A stretch of 64,000 nucleotides of DNA from Algoriphagus pacificus (lineage in GTDB: Bacteria; Bacteroidota; Bacteroidia; Cytophagales; Cyclobacteriaceae): the NCBI RefSeq assembly GCF_017254845.1, contig NZ_JAFKCU010000002.1, positions 979,859 through 1,043,858 of the forward strand, written 5' to 3'. Position 1 is the first letter of the stretch. Each line of letters opens with the position of its first letter. Below are positions 18,917 through 27,970 of the stretch, in pieces. A program made the translations under genes and the position numbers. The notes under the pieces were generated by a model. That model was given only the letters and a program-made list of their open reading frames with translations, was not told the origin of the DNA and ran no database searches.

Positions 18917-19621
18917 TTAGCGATTTAGTACCTGAAGCATCTGAACAGCTGCAAGACCAGCAGTTTCGGTTCTCAATCTACTCTTTCCAAGGGATACTGG
19001 TTTAAAGCCTTTTGAAAGTGCAAGCTCTATTTCCTTAGGATCAAAATCCCCTTCAGGACCGATGAGAATCAGATAATTACCTTTTGGTTTTGCTAAATCT
19101 ATTAAATGATGATCATGATTTTCATCTACGTAAGCGATGTATTTTTGAAAATCACCAAATACTGGATTGTCTATTAATTCTTTAAAATCAATGGTTTGGT
19201 TGATTTTAGGAGTATGAAATTTCAAACTTTGCTTGCAAGCCGAAATCATCTTTTTTTGAAGTCTCTCAGTTTTAAGAAAACTTCTTTCAGAATTTATGGT
19301 AGATAGCAAAGTCAATTCATGAAAACCGATTTCGGTTATCTTTTCAATCATCCATTCCATTCGATCAGGACTTTTGGTAGGCGCAATAGCCAGATGAATG
19401 TGAAAATCATCTGCTGGAATGCGTTCGCTTGAGATCACCTGGAGTACTGATTTTTTAGGATTGGCATCAGTCAGCCTGCATTCATACAGATTCCCTTCTC
19501 CATCAGTAATATGGACGAGATCTCCCTCTGACTTTCTTAGAACCCGAGTTAGATGCTTGGATTCTTCTGGTTCCAGATTGATAGTTGGAGGAATTATACC
19601 TTGTTGAAAAAAGAGCTGCAT
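18917..19621 (-). CDS. rsmE: 16S rRNA m3U1498 methyltransferase RsmE
   Basis: This 234-aa SPOUT-class enzyme methylates N3 of U1498 in the decoding region of 16S rRNA using SAM. The N-terminal PUA-like part includes ESKHLTRVLRKSEGD. The SPOUT knot shows KSPDRMEWMIEKITEIG, LIGPEGDFDPKEIELA and LGKSRLRTETAGLAAV, the family's cofactor-binding signature. Length and start are normal. It is leftward and divergent from the padR gene. Confidence 0.95.
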   Translation of the reverse strand: MQLFFQQGIIPPTINLEPEESKHLTRVLRKSEGDLVHITDGEGNLYECRLTDANPKKSVLQVISSERIPADDFHIHLAIAPTKSPDRMEWMIEKITEIGFHELTLLSTINSERSFLKTERLQKKMISACKQSLKFHTPKINQTIDFKELIDNPVFGDFQKYIAYVDENHDHHLIDLAKPKGNYLILIGPEGDFDPKEIELALSKGFKPVSLGKSRLRTETAGLAAVQMLQVLNR

Positions 19622-19668
19622 GAGATGCCAAAATTAAAATTTATTCTTTGAGAAAGAACCTAATCTTT

Positions 19669-19676
19669 CAAAGTTA
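19669..19676 (-). promoter_or_regulatory. Possible -7 element for rsmE
   Basis: On the minus strand these bases read TAACTTTG, an exact match to TAnnTTTG, and lie about 48 bases upstream of the rsmE ATG. No good -33 TTTG is found at the usual distance, so the call rests on the -7 box alone. Confidence 0.3.
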
Positions 19677-19763
19677 ATCCGATATCAGACCGGTTTTAGG
19701 AGATCATGATGTTAATGTAAAAAAGCAAGAAGATTGAATTGAAGAAAAATATTTTCAAATATA

Positions 19764-19807
19764 ATTTACAAATGTGAATGAAATCAATTAGATTCATATT
19801 TGTAAAT
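19764..19807. promoter_or_regulatory. Palindromic operator upstream of padR
   Basis: ATTTACAAATGTGAAT (19764-19779) and ATTCATATTTGTAAAT (19792-19807) form an inverted repeat matching at 15 of 16 positions around a 12-base centre. A further ATATTTGTGAT half-site lies at 19811-19821, directly before the ATG. The size and position suit a dimeric winged-helix repressor controlling its own promoter; a CATATTTG box resembling a -7 element lies within the right arm (19795-19802). Confidence 0.65.
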
Positions 19808-19821
19808 ATAATATTTGTGAT

Positions 19822-20160
19822 ATGAAAGGATATCATTTAGGCGAGTTGGAAGAGCTGGTTTTATTGATTGTTGGGATTTTGGATCAGGAAGCTTACGGTG
19901 TTTCGGTAGCAGAGGAGATCAAAAATCAAATTGGAAGGAAAGTCAATATTAGCGCGATCCATACGGTTTTAAACCGGCTAGAAGAAAAGGGTTTTGTCAA
20001 ATCTCATATGGGTGGAGCTACAGAAGAAAGAGGGGGTAGAAGAAAGCGTTTGTTTAGTCTTTCGGCAAGTGGTAGAGCTGCTATCAATGAAGTGAAACTG
20101 GTCAGAAACCGATTATATGATCAATTGCCACCATTAGCACTGGATTTTTCAAATGGATAA
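19822..20160 (+). CDS. PadR family transcriptional regulator
   Basis: This 112-aa winged-helix protein has the PadR pattern: LGELEELVLLIVGILDQEAYGVSVAEEI, the recognition region ISAIHTVLNRLEEKGFVKS, the wing containing ERGGRRKRLFSLSASG, and a short C-terminal dimerisation helix. PadR regulators usually repress an adjacent transporter until bound by a ligand. The gene overlaps the permease gene by eight bases, so the regulator and its likely target are translated together, and a strong inverted repeat lies directly upstream for probable autoregulation. The ligand is unknown. Confidence 0.9.
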   Translation: MKGYHLGELEELVLLIVGILDQEAYGVSVAEEIKNQIGRKVNISAIHTVLNRLEEKGFVKSHMGGATEERGGRRKRLFSLSASGRAAINEVKLVRNRLYDQLPPLALDFSNG

Positions 20161-22759
20161 GAAACGCAACTATTATCCGCCCAGACTAGCCGATCGATTT
20201 TTGGAGTTTTATTGCCTACCAGAGCGATTGGAGCAGATCCAAGGTGATGCCTACGAGATATTTTACATGGATTTGGAAGAAAGAGGATTGGCCTATGCTC
20301 GATTTAGGTTCATTTTCCATGTGTTTAGTTTTTTCAAATGGAGCAATATCGGGTTCAGCAAATTCATGCATTTAAAAAATAATAACGGGGTTATGATTAG
20401 AAGTTATTTTAAAATCGGTTGGAGAAATATTCTGAAGCAAAAAGGCACAACCTTTATTTCAGTTTTTGGACTATCATGTGCAGTAGGATGTTGCATTGTT
20501 GCTTATTTATTCATAGCAAACATCTGGTTTAAGGGATTAAATCAACCCAATAAAGATGAAATCTATCAGTTAGTTTATACCACCGAAGAGGTAGAGGGGC
20601 CAGTAACGTATGGAACTGTGGCAGAACCTGTTGCCGAATTGATTCCTGATAATCTGAACAAAGTAAAGAATCATACAAAGGTTTTGATGGAATTCCCCTT
20701 GTTGATCCAAGATAATGAGAGTTATTATGAACGCTCACTTTATGTGGAACCTTCCTATATGGAAATGTTTCAGTACCGGATGGAATTCGGATATCCGGGT
20801 GCTTTGAGGGAGACAGATCAAGTCATTTTAACCCATCAACTATCAGAAAAGCTATTTGGAGACATAAATCCTATAGGTCAGGAACTGTCCTTAGTAATCA
20901 ATGGGGAAGAAAAACTCTACAAAGTCGGAGGGGTTTTACAGGATTTGAAAGACATGGACATGTTCAATTTTGAGCTTCTTGTCAATATTGAGTCTCATCC
21001 ATATAGAACCACAGATATCCCTTTAAAAGATGCTTGGAGTAATGAGTTGTGGACATTCATCCAGGTAGGAGAAGGGGCTGAAATTGATCAACTAGAGTCG
21101 GAATTGGATGTATTTACTCAAATCCAAAACGAGATCAATCCAGATAAGCCATATACCAAAATGGGTCTGATTGCTTACTCGGATATTATTTATAATGTAG
21201 GCAAAATTGAAAGAGGAGTAAGGGACTTTTTAGGAATCGGTCCACAGATTCTTTTAGGTACCATTGGGCTCTTTATTCTTCTTTTGGCGGTTTTCAATTA
21301 TATCAATTTATCGGTATTGATGGCTTCAAAAAGATTAAAAGAGATAGGTGTGCGAAAAGTAATTGGAAGTAAAAGAAGTCAATTGGTTTTCCAGTTTCTA
21401 AGTGAAAACCTCTTGGTCTGCTTTTTTGCAATTTTTCTGGGATGCCTTCTAGCTGGTTTTATTTTTCTTCCTGGCTTTAATGACATAGCCTCTAAAAACC
21501 TTCAAATCGATTTATTCAGGGATAAAAAGATCTGGATCTTTTTAGGTGCGATGCTATTAATAGTCACTTTGATTACCGGCTTGTATCCAGCTACTTATCT
21601 ATCCTCATTTAAGCCAATAAGGATACTGAAAGGAAATCAAAAAATTGGAAGCAAAAGTGTTTTTACAAGTGTGTTGTTATCCTTTCAATTTATCCTAGCA
21701 ATCATCAGTATGGTAGCAGCAATTGCTTTTGTACAGACAAATCACATCAATTCCAACAGAGATTGGGGGTACAGTTCAGCAGATAAGATCATTGTTAATG
21801 TTCCGGATTCTAAGGATTATGTTCCCTTAAGAAATAAGCTTTCAGCTCTTTCCTCTGTGATAGAAGTAAGCGGTAGTCAGGACTATGTGGGAAATTGGAT
21901 AGGAGAAAAGGAAGTGGAAATGGGAGACGAGAAGTACAGTATCAACTTCTTGAGCGCAGAGTCTAATTATCCTGAATTACTTGATTTGGAATTGAGAGAA
22001 GGGAGAATGTTTAATCCCGACTTGATTACGGATACACAGGAGTCATTATTGGTGAATCAAACTTTTCTTGACCAGTTTGGTTTGGAATTTCCACTTGACC
22101 AAACAGTAACAATTGATAGCGCTGATTACCATGTTATCGGAGTGGTGGAGGATTTTCATACGACATTTTTCAAAAATGCCATAGAACCAATGGCGATCCG
22201 CGCTTCTTCTGATTCGGTATTTAATTACTTGACTTTGAAAATGAATCCCGGTTCGGCTGAAAGTTCCATGGAGACAGTCAAAAAAATATGGCATGAAACT
22301 GTGCAACTAGGACTATTTGAAGGAAAGTTGCAGACGGAAGTGTTTGAAAATGAAATCGCAGATGTGAATGGGGTTTCAAAGTTAATTTCGTTTTCGGCAA
22401 CCCTTTCTGTTATCCTGGCGCTTTTGGGCCTTTTCGGCTTAGTGTCCTTGAATATGACTGCTCACATCAAAGATTATTGTATAAGAAAAGTCTTTGGAGC
22501 AAACATAGAGGACCTATCTAAAAAATTATTGAAGAGGTATGTGATTATCTGGGGGATAGCTGCTGTGATTGGAAGTGTTTTCTCGGTCTTCTTCATTTCG
22601 TCCTTCCTAGACAGCTTTTTTGCTTTCCATTCTGGAGTAGGAATCATACCTCTAGGTTTCGCTTTATTTATTTTATTAGCAGTGGTCATGACTACTGTTG
22701 CTTCGCAAATTTGGAAAGTGATCAAAGCAAATCCAGCGGTGATTCTTAAATCTGAGTAG
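20153..22759 (+). CDS. FtsX/MacB-type ABC transporter permease with N-terminal prefix domain
   Basis: This 868-aa protein starts with a soluble prefix domain (about 1-75, containing ADRFLEFYCLPERLEQIQGD) known from permeases paired with PadR regulators. A typical permease start (MIRSYFKIGWRNILKQKG) follows at residue 81. Then come TM1 (101-122), a MacB-like periplasmic domain, an FtsX membrane block (about 365-510), a second TM-periplasmic unit and a final FtsX block (745-865). These permeases export or extract lipids, peptides or antibiotics with a separate ATPase. No ATPase gene is adjacent, so it must be supplied from elsewhere. Substrate unknown. Confidence 0.87.
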   Translation: MDKKRNYYPPRLADRFLEFYCLPERLEQIQGDAYEIFYMDLEERGLAYARFRFIFHVFSFFKWSNIGFSKFMHLKNNNGVMIRSYFKIGWRNILKQKGTTFISVFGLSCAVGCCIVAYLFIANIWFKGLNQPNKDEIYQLVYTTEEVEGPVTYGTVAEPVAELIPDNLNKVKNHTKVLMEFPLLIQDNESYYERSLYVEPSYMEMFQYRMEFGYPGALRETDQVILTHQLSEKLFGDINPIGQELSLVINGEEKLYKVGGVLQDLKDMDMFNFELLVNIESHPYRTTDIPLKDAWSNELWTFIQVGEGAEIDQLESELDVFTQIQNEINPDKPYTKMGLIAYSDIIYNVGKIERGVRDFLGIGPQILLGTIGLFILLLAVFNYINLSVLMASKRLKEIGVRKVIGSKRSQLVFQFLSENLLVCFFAIFLGCLLAGFIFLPGFNDIASKNLQIDLFRDKKIWIFLGAMLLIVTLITGLYPATYLSSFKPIRILKGNQKIGSKSVFTSVLLSFQFILAIISMVAAIAFVQTNHINSNRDWGYSSADKIIVNVPDSKDYVPLRNKLSALSSVIEVSGSQDYVGNWIGEKEVEMGDEKYSINFLSAESNYPELLDLELREGRMFNPDLITDTQESLLVNQTFLDQFGLEFPLDQTVTIDSADYHVIGVVEDFHTTFFKNAIEPMAIRASSDSVFNYLTLKMNPGSAESSMETVKKIWHETVQLGLFEGKLQTEVFENEIADVNGVSKLISFSATLSVILALLGLFGLVSLNMTAHIKDYCIRKVFGANIEDLSKKLLKRYVIIWGIAAVIGSVFSVFFISSFLDSFFAFHSGVGIIPLGFALFILLAVVMTTVASQIWKVIKANPAVILKSE

Positions 22760-22795
22760 GGTTAGTTTAAAAAATCTTTGAAGAAGTATTTTATA

Positions 22796-22828
22796 AGAGT
22801 TCAAGGTTAAATACTTGGACTCTTTTTG
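22796..22828 (+). terminator. Terminator of the padR-permease operon
   Basis: AGAGTTCAAG (22796-22805) pairs with CTTGGACTCT (22814-22823), with one G-T wobble, and TTTTT follows. Confidence 0.8.
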
Positions 22829-22843
22829 TTTTGGGTAAGGACA

Positions 22844-22878
22844 TAAAAAAAGCACATTTCAAAGATGAAATGTGCTTT
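22844..22878 (-). terminator. Terminator of deaD
   Basis: AAAGCACATTTCA (22849-22861) pairs perfectly with TGAAATGTGCTTT (22866-22878). Read leftward, a run of seven T follows the stem. It lies about 25 bases after the deaD stop codon. Confidence 0.88.
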
Positions 22879-22903
22879 AAACCAAATTAACCTTATAACC
22901 AAT

Positions 22904-24655
22904 TTATCCTTTAGATATTTCCATGTTAACATTTTTCCCTTTGATGGTATTGTTCTTCATGACTTTGATCACGTGATCTGCGTCTTTCTGAGGAACATCC
23001 ACAAATGAGAAGTTGTCATAGATATCGATTCCTCCGATAGATCTACCAGGAACGCCTGCTTCTCCAGCAATTGCACCAACGATATCATTTGGACGGATTC
23101 TATCTCTTTTGCCAAGGTTGATAAACAATCTTGCCATGTTGGCTTCACGAACTCTTTCTGGTCTTCTGCCTCCGTCTCTTTCACGTCCTCCATCTCTTCC
23201 GCCTTCGCGTCTTCCGCCTTTTTCGCCACGGCCGAATCGGTCACTTCCACGGCTTTCACCACGACCGAATCTTTCTCTTCCACCTTCACGTCCACCTTCT
23301 CTTCTTCTGTCCCCATAAGATTCCAAGCTGAAATCCTTGTCTCTCATTTCTTTGACAGCATCTCCCATATGAAGTTTCATCAAACCAAGTGCAATCTGTT
23401 CGATAGAAAGTCCTTCAGTCAATAATTGACCAACTGTTTCTTCATAAATCTGATTGTCTTCCTCTTTGCTTAAAACTCTATGAACATCTTTCACAAATTG
23501 AGCTTTCTTCAACTCAATCAATTCAGACACAGATGGAGGAGTCATCTTGTTGATGGTAGCTTTGGTAAATCTTTCTAAATCACGGATTTTACCAAGATCT
23601 CTTCTTCCAGTAACAAAGTTGATAGCGATTCCTGACTTACCTGCACGTCCGGTTCTACCGATTCTATGTACATAAGATTCATCGTCAAGCGGAAGGTCGT
23701 AGTTGAATACTGCTTCTACATTATCAACATCAATACCTCTAGCTGCCACATCTGTAGCAACCAATACTGTACAAAGTCCCTTACGGAATTTGTTCATTAC
23801 TTTATCTCTTTGAGCCTGAGAAAGATCTCCGTGAAGAGCCTCTGCTAGGATTCCTTTAGAACCCAAAGATTCAGTGGCTTCATCTGTCATCCTTTTGGTG
23901 TTACAGAATACCACGCTCAAAGCATAGTTATTAACTGTCATCAGTCTAGCCATCAATTCAAGTTTCAAGGAAGGCTTAACTTCATAAAACACCTGCTCGA
24001 TGCTGTCAACAGTCAATTCTTTTTTAGCAACCTTGATGATTTCAGGATTGTTCTGATATTTCCTTGTAAGATCCAAGATTGGTTTTGCCATTGTTGCGGA
24101 GAAGAAAACTGTCTGTCTTTCTTCTGGCATTTCCTGCAAAATTGCTTCGATATCATCTCTGAAGCCCATATCTAGCATTTCATCAGCCTCATCTAATACG
24201 ATGATACCTGCGCCATCTAGTTTCAAAGTTCCTCTGTTGATGTGATCTTGAACTCTACCTGGTGTACCCACTACAATCTGAACACCTCTTCTAAGGGTTC
24301 TGATTTGCTTGTCTATGGATTCGCCACCGTAGATCGCTACAGAATTGATTTTTCTGTGGAACTTGGCTAGTTTTTGAATTTCACCTTCTACTTGAACTGC
24401 TAGTTCACGAGTAGGGCAAAGGATGATAGCTTGTGGTTGATTTAGATCTGGATCGACCAAATCAATGATTGGAATCGCAAATGCTGCAGTCTTTCCAGTA
24501 CCGGTCTGAGCCTGTCCGATGACATCTCTACCTTGCAATACGAAAGGAATAGCTTGTGATTGAATCTGGGAAGGTTGGGTATAGCCCATCTCTTCCACTG
24601 ACTTAAGAATTTCCGCAGAAATTCCCAAGTCGGAGAACTTGAGTGTATTTTCCAT
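22904..24655 (-). CDS. deaD: DEAD-box RNA helicase, DeaD/CsdA type
   Basis: This 583-aa ATP-dependent helicase unwinds RNA during ribosome assembly and mRNA turnover, notably in the cold. Motifs in order are the Q motif (FSDLG...GYTQPSQIQ), AQTGTGKT (49-56), PTRELA, TPGR, DEAD (155-158), SAT, then in the second RecA domain ATDVAARGID and HRIGRTGRAGKSG. An Arg/Gly/Glu-rich linker (about 450-500) leads to a C-terminal DbpA-type RNA-binding domain (about 505-575, RLFINLGKRDRIRP, GAIAGEAG). It has its own matched promoter and a roughly 100-base structured leader, which suggests post-transcriptional control. Confidence 0.95.
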   Translation of the reverse strand: MENTLKFSDLGISAEILKSVEEMGYTQPSQIQSQAIPFVLQGRDVIGQAQTGTGKTAAFAIPIIDLVDPDLNQPQAIILCPTRELAVQVEGEIQKLAKFHRKINSVAIYGGESIDKQIRTLRRGVQIVVGTPGRVQDHINRGTLKLDGAGIIVLDEADEMLDMGFRDDIEAILQEMPEERQTVFFSATMAKPILDLTRKYQNNPEIIKVAKKELTVDSIEQVFYEVKPSLKLELMARLMTVNNYALSVVFCNTKRMTDEATESLGSKGILAEALHGDLSQAQRDKVMNKFRKGLCTVLVATDVAARGIDVDNVEAVFNYDLPLDDESYVHRIGRTGRAGKSGIAINFVTGRRDLGKIRDLERFTKATINKMTPPSVSELIELKKAQFVKDVHRVLSKEEDNQIYEETVGQLLTEGLSIEQIALGLMKLHMGDAVKEMRDKDFSLESYGDRRREGGREGGRERFGRGESRGSDRFGRGEKGGRREGGRDGGRERDGGRRPERVREANMARLFINLGKRDRIRPNDIVGAIAGEAGVPGRSIGGIDIYDNFSFVDVPQKDADHVIKVMKNNTIKGKNVNMEISKG

Positions 24656-24661
24656 GATGTG

Positions 24662-24719
24662 TCCTTACTTTTCTTGCCATGTACTCCTAGTGATTATCCC
24701 AGACAAGCGACAGTAAGGA
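24662..24719 (-). promoter_or_regulatory. deaD leader helix covering the ribosome-binding region
   Basis: In the leftward transcript, TCCTTACT (24719-24712) can pair perfectly with AGTAAGGA (24669-24662). The second arm ends six bases before the deaD ATG and contains a Shine-Dalgarno-like AAGGA, so the helix would hide the initiation region. The leader is about 100 nt from the predicted start site. A role in temperature or feedback control is inference from the arrangement and from the known behaviour of cold-shock helicase leaders. Confidence 0.5.
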
Positions 24720-24761
24720 TTTCACGGCTCAGAAAAATTGTTATTTGTCTTATTGACGGTG

Positions 24762-24792
24762 CAAAAGTAAAATAAAATATTTTGAAATCAAA
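24762..24792 (-). promoter_or_regulatory. Bacteroidota-type promoter of deaD
   Basis: Read leftward, TTTG (24792-24789) is followed after exactly 19 bases by TACTTTTG (24769-24762). This is a full match to the phylum's housekeeping promoter TTTG-N19-TAnnTTTG. Transcription should begin near 24756, leaving a leader of about 100 nt. Confidence 0.75.
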
Positions 24793-24859
24793 CTTATTTT
24801 CAAAAGTTTCTTAAACTACTGCCTAAAATATGGGGTTTCAGAAGAAAAATATTTGGTTT

Positions 24860-25654
24860 TTAGATAAATGACTTGTCTTTCGACGCCTCAGTAATCATTT
24901 CTTCTGCTAATTCTTTGCCCAAATATTTGTCAATCATACCATGCGCAACATATAAAAGTGGGGTCAAAACCAAAGCCACGGTAAACTTATAGATGTAATT
25001 CATGATGCCAACGGCAATAACTTGGCTGATGCTCCAGTTGCCAAAAAGGTAAAAAGCGATACCTAAAACGACAAAAGAATCTATGAACTGGGAAACAAAT
25101 GTTGATCCGGTAGCCCGAAGCCAAATCATTTTTTCTCCCGTGACTGCTCTAAGCTTTTGGAAGACATATACATCTATCAATTGCCCTAAAAGGAATGCAG
25201 TCAAAGAACCGATGATGATTCCTCCTCCTTGACGGAAAATTGTATTGAAGGCGTAATTGATATCAAAGCCATTGCCTGTTGGGGTTTCGGAATTGACATC
25301 CAGCCAAAAATCTGCAGGCACCAAATTGGTGACCACACTGATGACCAGAAATACATAAGCAATGAGTCCGGCAGTCAGAAAACTTATTTTACGGACGCCT
25401 TTTTTTCCAAAATATTCATTGATAATATCTGTTGTAATGAACACAACAGGCCAGATTATAGCTCCTGCTGTCAGATTAAAATCCAGAACAAATTCTCCAA
25501 AGAATACCCAGTTTACCGGTTCAAATCCTAGTGTTTTTTCACCAGAAAAAATCTTAACACCAATGATTTCTGCCAGTATTGCATTGGTCAGAAATATCCC
25601 AGCTAAAATAAGGAAGAGGTTTGTTTTACGAGAGCTTTGGCTTTTGTTCAGCAT
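24860..25654 (-). CDS. yhhQ: Queuosine precursor transporter (YhhQ/VUT family)
   Basis: This 264-aa inner-membrane protein has about six hydrophobic helices and the family landmarks NAILAEIIGVKIF near the N-terminus, DIINEYFGKKGVRKISF, and WLRATGSTFVSQFIDSFVV. YhhQ proteins import queuosine precursors (preQ0/preQ1) for tRNA modification. It begins one base after the rnz stop and is the last gene of the purC-STAS-rnz-yhhQ run. Transport of preQ bases is inferred from the family. Confidence 0.88.
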   Translation of the reverse strand: MLNKSQSSRKTNLFLILAGIFLTNAILAEIIGVKIFSGEKTLGFEPVNWVFFGEFVLDFNLTAGAIIWPVVFITTDIINEYFGKKGVRKISFLTAGLIAYVFLVISVVTNLVPADFWLDVNSETPTGNGFDINYAFNTIFRQGGGIIIGSLTAFLLGQLIDVYVFQKLRAVTGEKMIWLRATGSTFVSQFIDSFVVLGIAFYLFGNWSISQVIAVGIMNYIYKFTVALVLTPLLYVAHGMIDKYLGKELAEEMITEASKDKSFI

Positions 25655-25655
25655 C

Positions 25656-26576
25656 TTAGTCGATAGGATAGGTGGTACCTTCTTCGCTGAGGATACTAGC
25701 AGGAAATATCTCTGTCGCCTCAGATAGCATTAGATCAAGTTCCTTGTATCGGGAAGAAAAGTGTCCTAATAATAAGCGCTTTGCACCGGAAATGGAAGCT
25801 ATTTCTGCTGCCTGAGCTGCGGTACTATGGAAAGTTTCGGCAGCTCGAGGTCCATCTGCATTCATAAACGTAGATTCATGGTATAGCAAATCAACGCCAG
25901 CCAGGTATTTTGCTAAGCTAGGGTCATAGATCGTATCAGAACAAAAGGCATACTTTCTAAGTGGATGAAGAGGGAAAGCATACTCACTGACCCTTACTAT
26001 TTTTCCGTCTTTTTCCTTAAAATCAACTCCAGACCTAATGGAGTGAATTGCTTCCAATGAAATAGGGTTCTTTTGAAGTTTTTCTTTGATCAAATTCCTT
26101 AAACTCGCTTTCTCTTCTATCAAAAAACCCGTGGTCGGCAATCGATGCTTTAAAGGAAAACTTGAAACTTTGAATTTAGGATCCTCAAAAATGACTTGAA
26201 ATCCATTTGGATCTGTTTGTACAAAAGTGAGAGTGTAAGAAAGTTTTGTGTTGCTCCAACGGAAATTTGTGGTGATGATTTCATCTAATCCTTGCGGGCC
26301 AAAAATTGTCAGAGGCTTTTTCCTCTTTGCAAGATTATAGGAAGAGAGCAAGCCTACTAAGCCTAAATAATGATCGCCATGAAGATGGCTTATAAAAATA
26401 TTGGAGATTCGGGAAGCTTTGATTTTAAATTTTCTCAGCTGAATCTGAGTTCCCTCTCCGCAGTCCAGGAGCAAAAGCTCCTGGCCAAAACGGATAACTT
26501 GTGAGGTATGGTTTCTTCCATGAACTGGTATGGAAGAGGTATTTCCTAAAATGGTGACTTCAAAGTCTGAGATCAA
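25656..26576 (-). CDS. rnz: Ribonuclease Z
   Basis: This 306-aa metallo-beta-lactamase-fold nuclease matures the 3' ends of tRNAs. The zinc motif HLHGDH spans residues 64-69 and matches the HxHxDH signature; further landmarks are LDCGEGTQIQ, LLYHEST and LLLGHFSSRY. The start is a TTG at 26576; no ATG exists before the conserved FEVTILG. It overlaps the STAS stop codon by four bases and is preceded by a purine-rich GAGGAGGAGG inside the STAS coding end, so translation is probably coupled. The length is normal. Confidence 0.93.
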   Translation of the reverse strand: MISDFEVTILGNTSSIPVHGRNHTSQVIRFGQELLLLDCGEGTQIQLRKFKIKASRISNIFISHLHGDHYLGLVGLLSSYNLAKRKKPLTIFGPQGLDEIITTNFRWSNTKLSYTLTFVQTDPNGFQVIFEDPKFKVSSFPLKHRLPTTGFLIEEKASLRNLIKEKLQKNPISLEAIHSIRSGVDFKEKDGKIVRVSEYAFPLHPLRKYAFCSDTIYDPSLAKYLAGVDLLYHESTFMNADGPRAAETFHSTAAQAAEIASISGAKRLLLGHFSSRYKELDLMLSEATEIFPASILSEEGTTYPID

Positions 26577-26953
26577 TCCTCCTCCTCTTCTTCTTCGCCA
26601 CTTTCAATTTCATACATAAAGATCGCTTCACCAGCTTCCTCCAATGTACTTACCAAGTTTAGCTTTTTATCCAACATGGAGATTTTCAAAAGCTTCATTA
26701 CATGATCTTGAACGCCTGAAATCACAAAGATTCCGCCGTTTCTACTGAATTCTCTATCACCAACTAGGAGTGCACTTAGACCACTGGAATCTACGTACTT
26801 AACCTGGCTCAAATCCAACACCATGTGAGGGTAACCTTCTGCATGGATAGTAAGGATTTCAGATTTCAAAGCTGGGGCAAGAAGCGAGTCTAATTTTTCC
26901 TCCATCGGGGAAAAGACTACATATTGTTCTTTTTTATCAATTGAGTATTTCAT
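26573..26953 (-). CDS. STAS-domain anti-sigma-factor antagonist
   Basis: This 126-aa cytosolic protein is one STAS domain with the phosphorylation-site motif YVDSSGLSALL (Ser56/Ser57) and a helix typical of SpoIIAA/RsbV proteins, followed by an acidic tail of nine Glu/Asp residues. Such proteins bind or release an anti-sigma kinase depending on serine phosphorylation. No kinase or sigma factor lies nearby. It starts 15 bases after purC and overlaps rnz by four bases. The acid-rich tail also supplies the GAGGAGG-type sequence in front of the rnz TTG. Confidence 0.85.
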   Translation of the reverse strand: MKYSIDKKEQYVVFSPMEEKLDSLLAPALKSEILTIHAEGYPHMVLDLSQVKYVDSSGLSALLVGDREFSRNGGIFVISGVQDHVMKLLKISMLDKKLNLVSTLEEAGEAIFMYEIESGEEEEEED

Positions 26954-26968
26954 AACAGTTATATGAGG

Positions 26969-27907
26969 TTAGCCCAAATGGGCAAGTATTGCATTTTCAA
27001 TTCGATTAGCAATTTGAGAAGTTTCTGCTTTCTTAAATTGTTCACCGGTAATTTTTTCGAAGAGCTCAATATAGCGATCAGAGATGCTTTCTACAATTTC
27101 GTCAGTCATTTCAGGAACAGTTTGTCCGTCTTTTCCCTGGAAACCATTTGCAATCAGCCATTGTCTGACAAACTCCTTCGAAAGTTGTTTTTGAGGAAGC
27201 CCCTTGTCCTGATTTTCTTCATATCCATCTGCATAGAAATAACGTGAAGAATCAGGTGTATGGATTTCGTCTATCAAGAGAATTTCGTCTCCAAACTTAC
27301 CAAATTCATATTTGGTATCCACGAGTATCAATCCCATTTCGGAAGCCATTTCCTGACCTCTTTTGAATAGGGTACGAGTATATTTTTCTAAAACCGCGTA
27401 ATCTTCCGGGCTGACAATTCCTTGGGAAAGGATTGCCTCTTTAGAAATATCTTCGTCATGTCCTTCAGAAGCTTTGGTAGTAGGGGTAATGATAGGCTCA
27501 GGGAAAGGATCGTTTTCACGCATGTTTTCAGGCATTTCAACTCCGCAAAGCATTCTCTTGCCTAATTTGTATTCTCTTGCCGCATGCCCAGCCATATAGC
27601 CTCTGATGACCATTTCAACCTTAAATGGTTCACACTTTTTGCCAATGGTCACATTAGGATCAGGAGTAGCAGTGACCCAATTTGGTACAATATCAGATGT
27701 TGCAGAAAGGAATTTTGCTGCAATTTGATTTAACACTTGTCCTTTGTATGGGATAGGCTTGGGTAAAACCACATCAAATGCGGAAATTCTATCTGAAGCA
27801 ACTACGACCAGTTCTTTCTCGAAAATATATACATCCCTTACTTTTCCTTTGTAAAACCCGACTTGACCGGGGAATTGGAATTGAGTTTCTTTTATCGCGT
27901 TGCTCAT
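26969..27907 (-). CDS. purC: Phosphoribosylaminoimidazole-succinocarboxamide synthase
   Basis: This 312-aa enzyme joins aspartate to CAIR with ATP to make SAICAR in purine synthesis. Family features are YKGKVRDVY near the N-terminus, [40 protein letters not shown] and LVDTKYEFG. It is the long PurC form found in Bacteroidota and eukaryote-like groups. It leads a leftward run of closely spaced genes (purC-STAS-rnz-yhhQ). Confidence 0.95.
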   Translation of the reverse strand: MSNAIKETQFQFPGQVGFYKGKVRDVYIFEKELVVVASDRISAFDVVLPKPIPYKGQVLNQIAAKFLSATSDIVPNWVTATPDPNVTIGKKCEPFKVEMVIRGYMAGHAAREYKLGKRMLCGVEMPENMRENDPFPEPIITPTTKASEGHDEDISKEAILSQGIVSPEDYAVLEKYTRTLFKRGQEMASEMGLILVDTKYEFGKFGDEILLIDEIHTPDSSRYFYADGYEENQDKGLPQKQLSKEFVRQWLIANGFQGKDGQTVPEMTDEIVESISDRYIELFEKITGEQFKKAETSQIANRIENAILAHLG

Positions 27908-27970
27908 ACTAATTCAGTTTTGGCAAAAATAGAAAAAGCTTTGCCTTTCTGCCCTCCACATTTCTAATAT

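Noticed and set aside
22969-23316. Leftward 115-aa Val/Glu/Lys-rich frame within deaD
   Set aside because: It is the shifted frame of the RGG-type linker; low complexity and no support against the clear helicase frame.
23109-23331. Rightward frames rich in Pro/Arg/Ser or Leu/Phe/His opposite the deaD linker
   Set aside because: They are antisense images of the Arg/Gly-rich linker of DeaD, with no start context or independent features.
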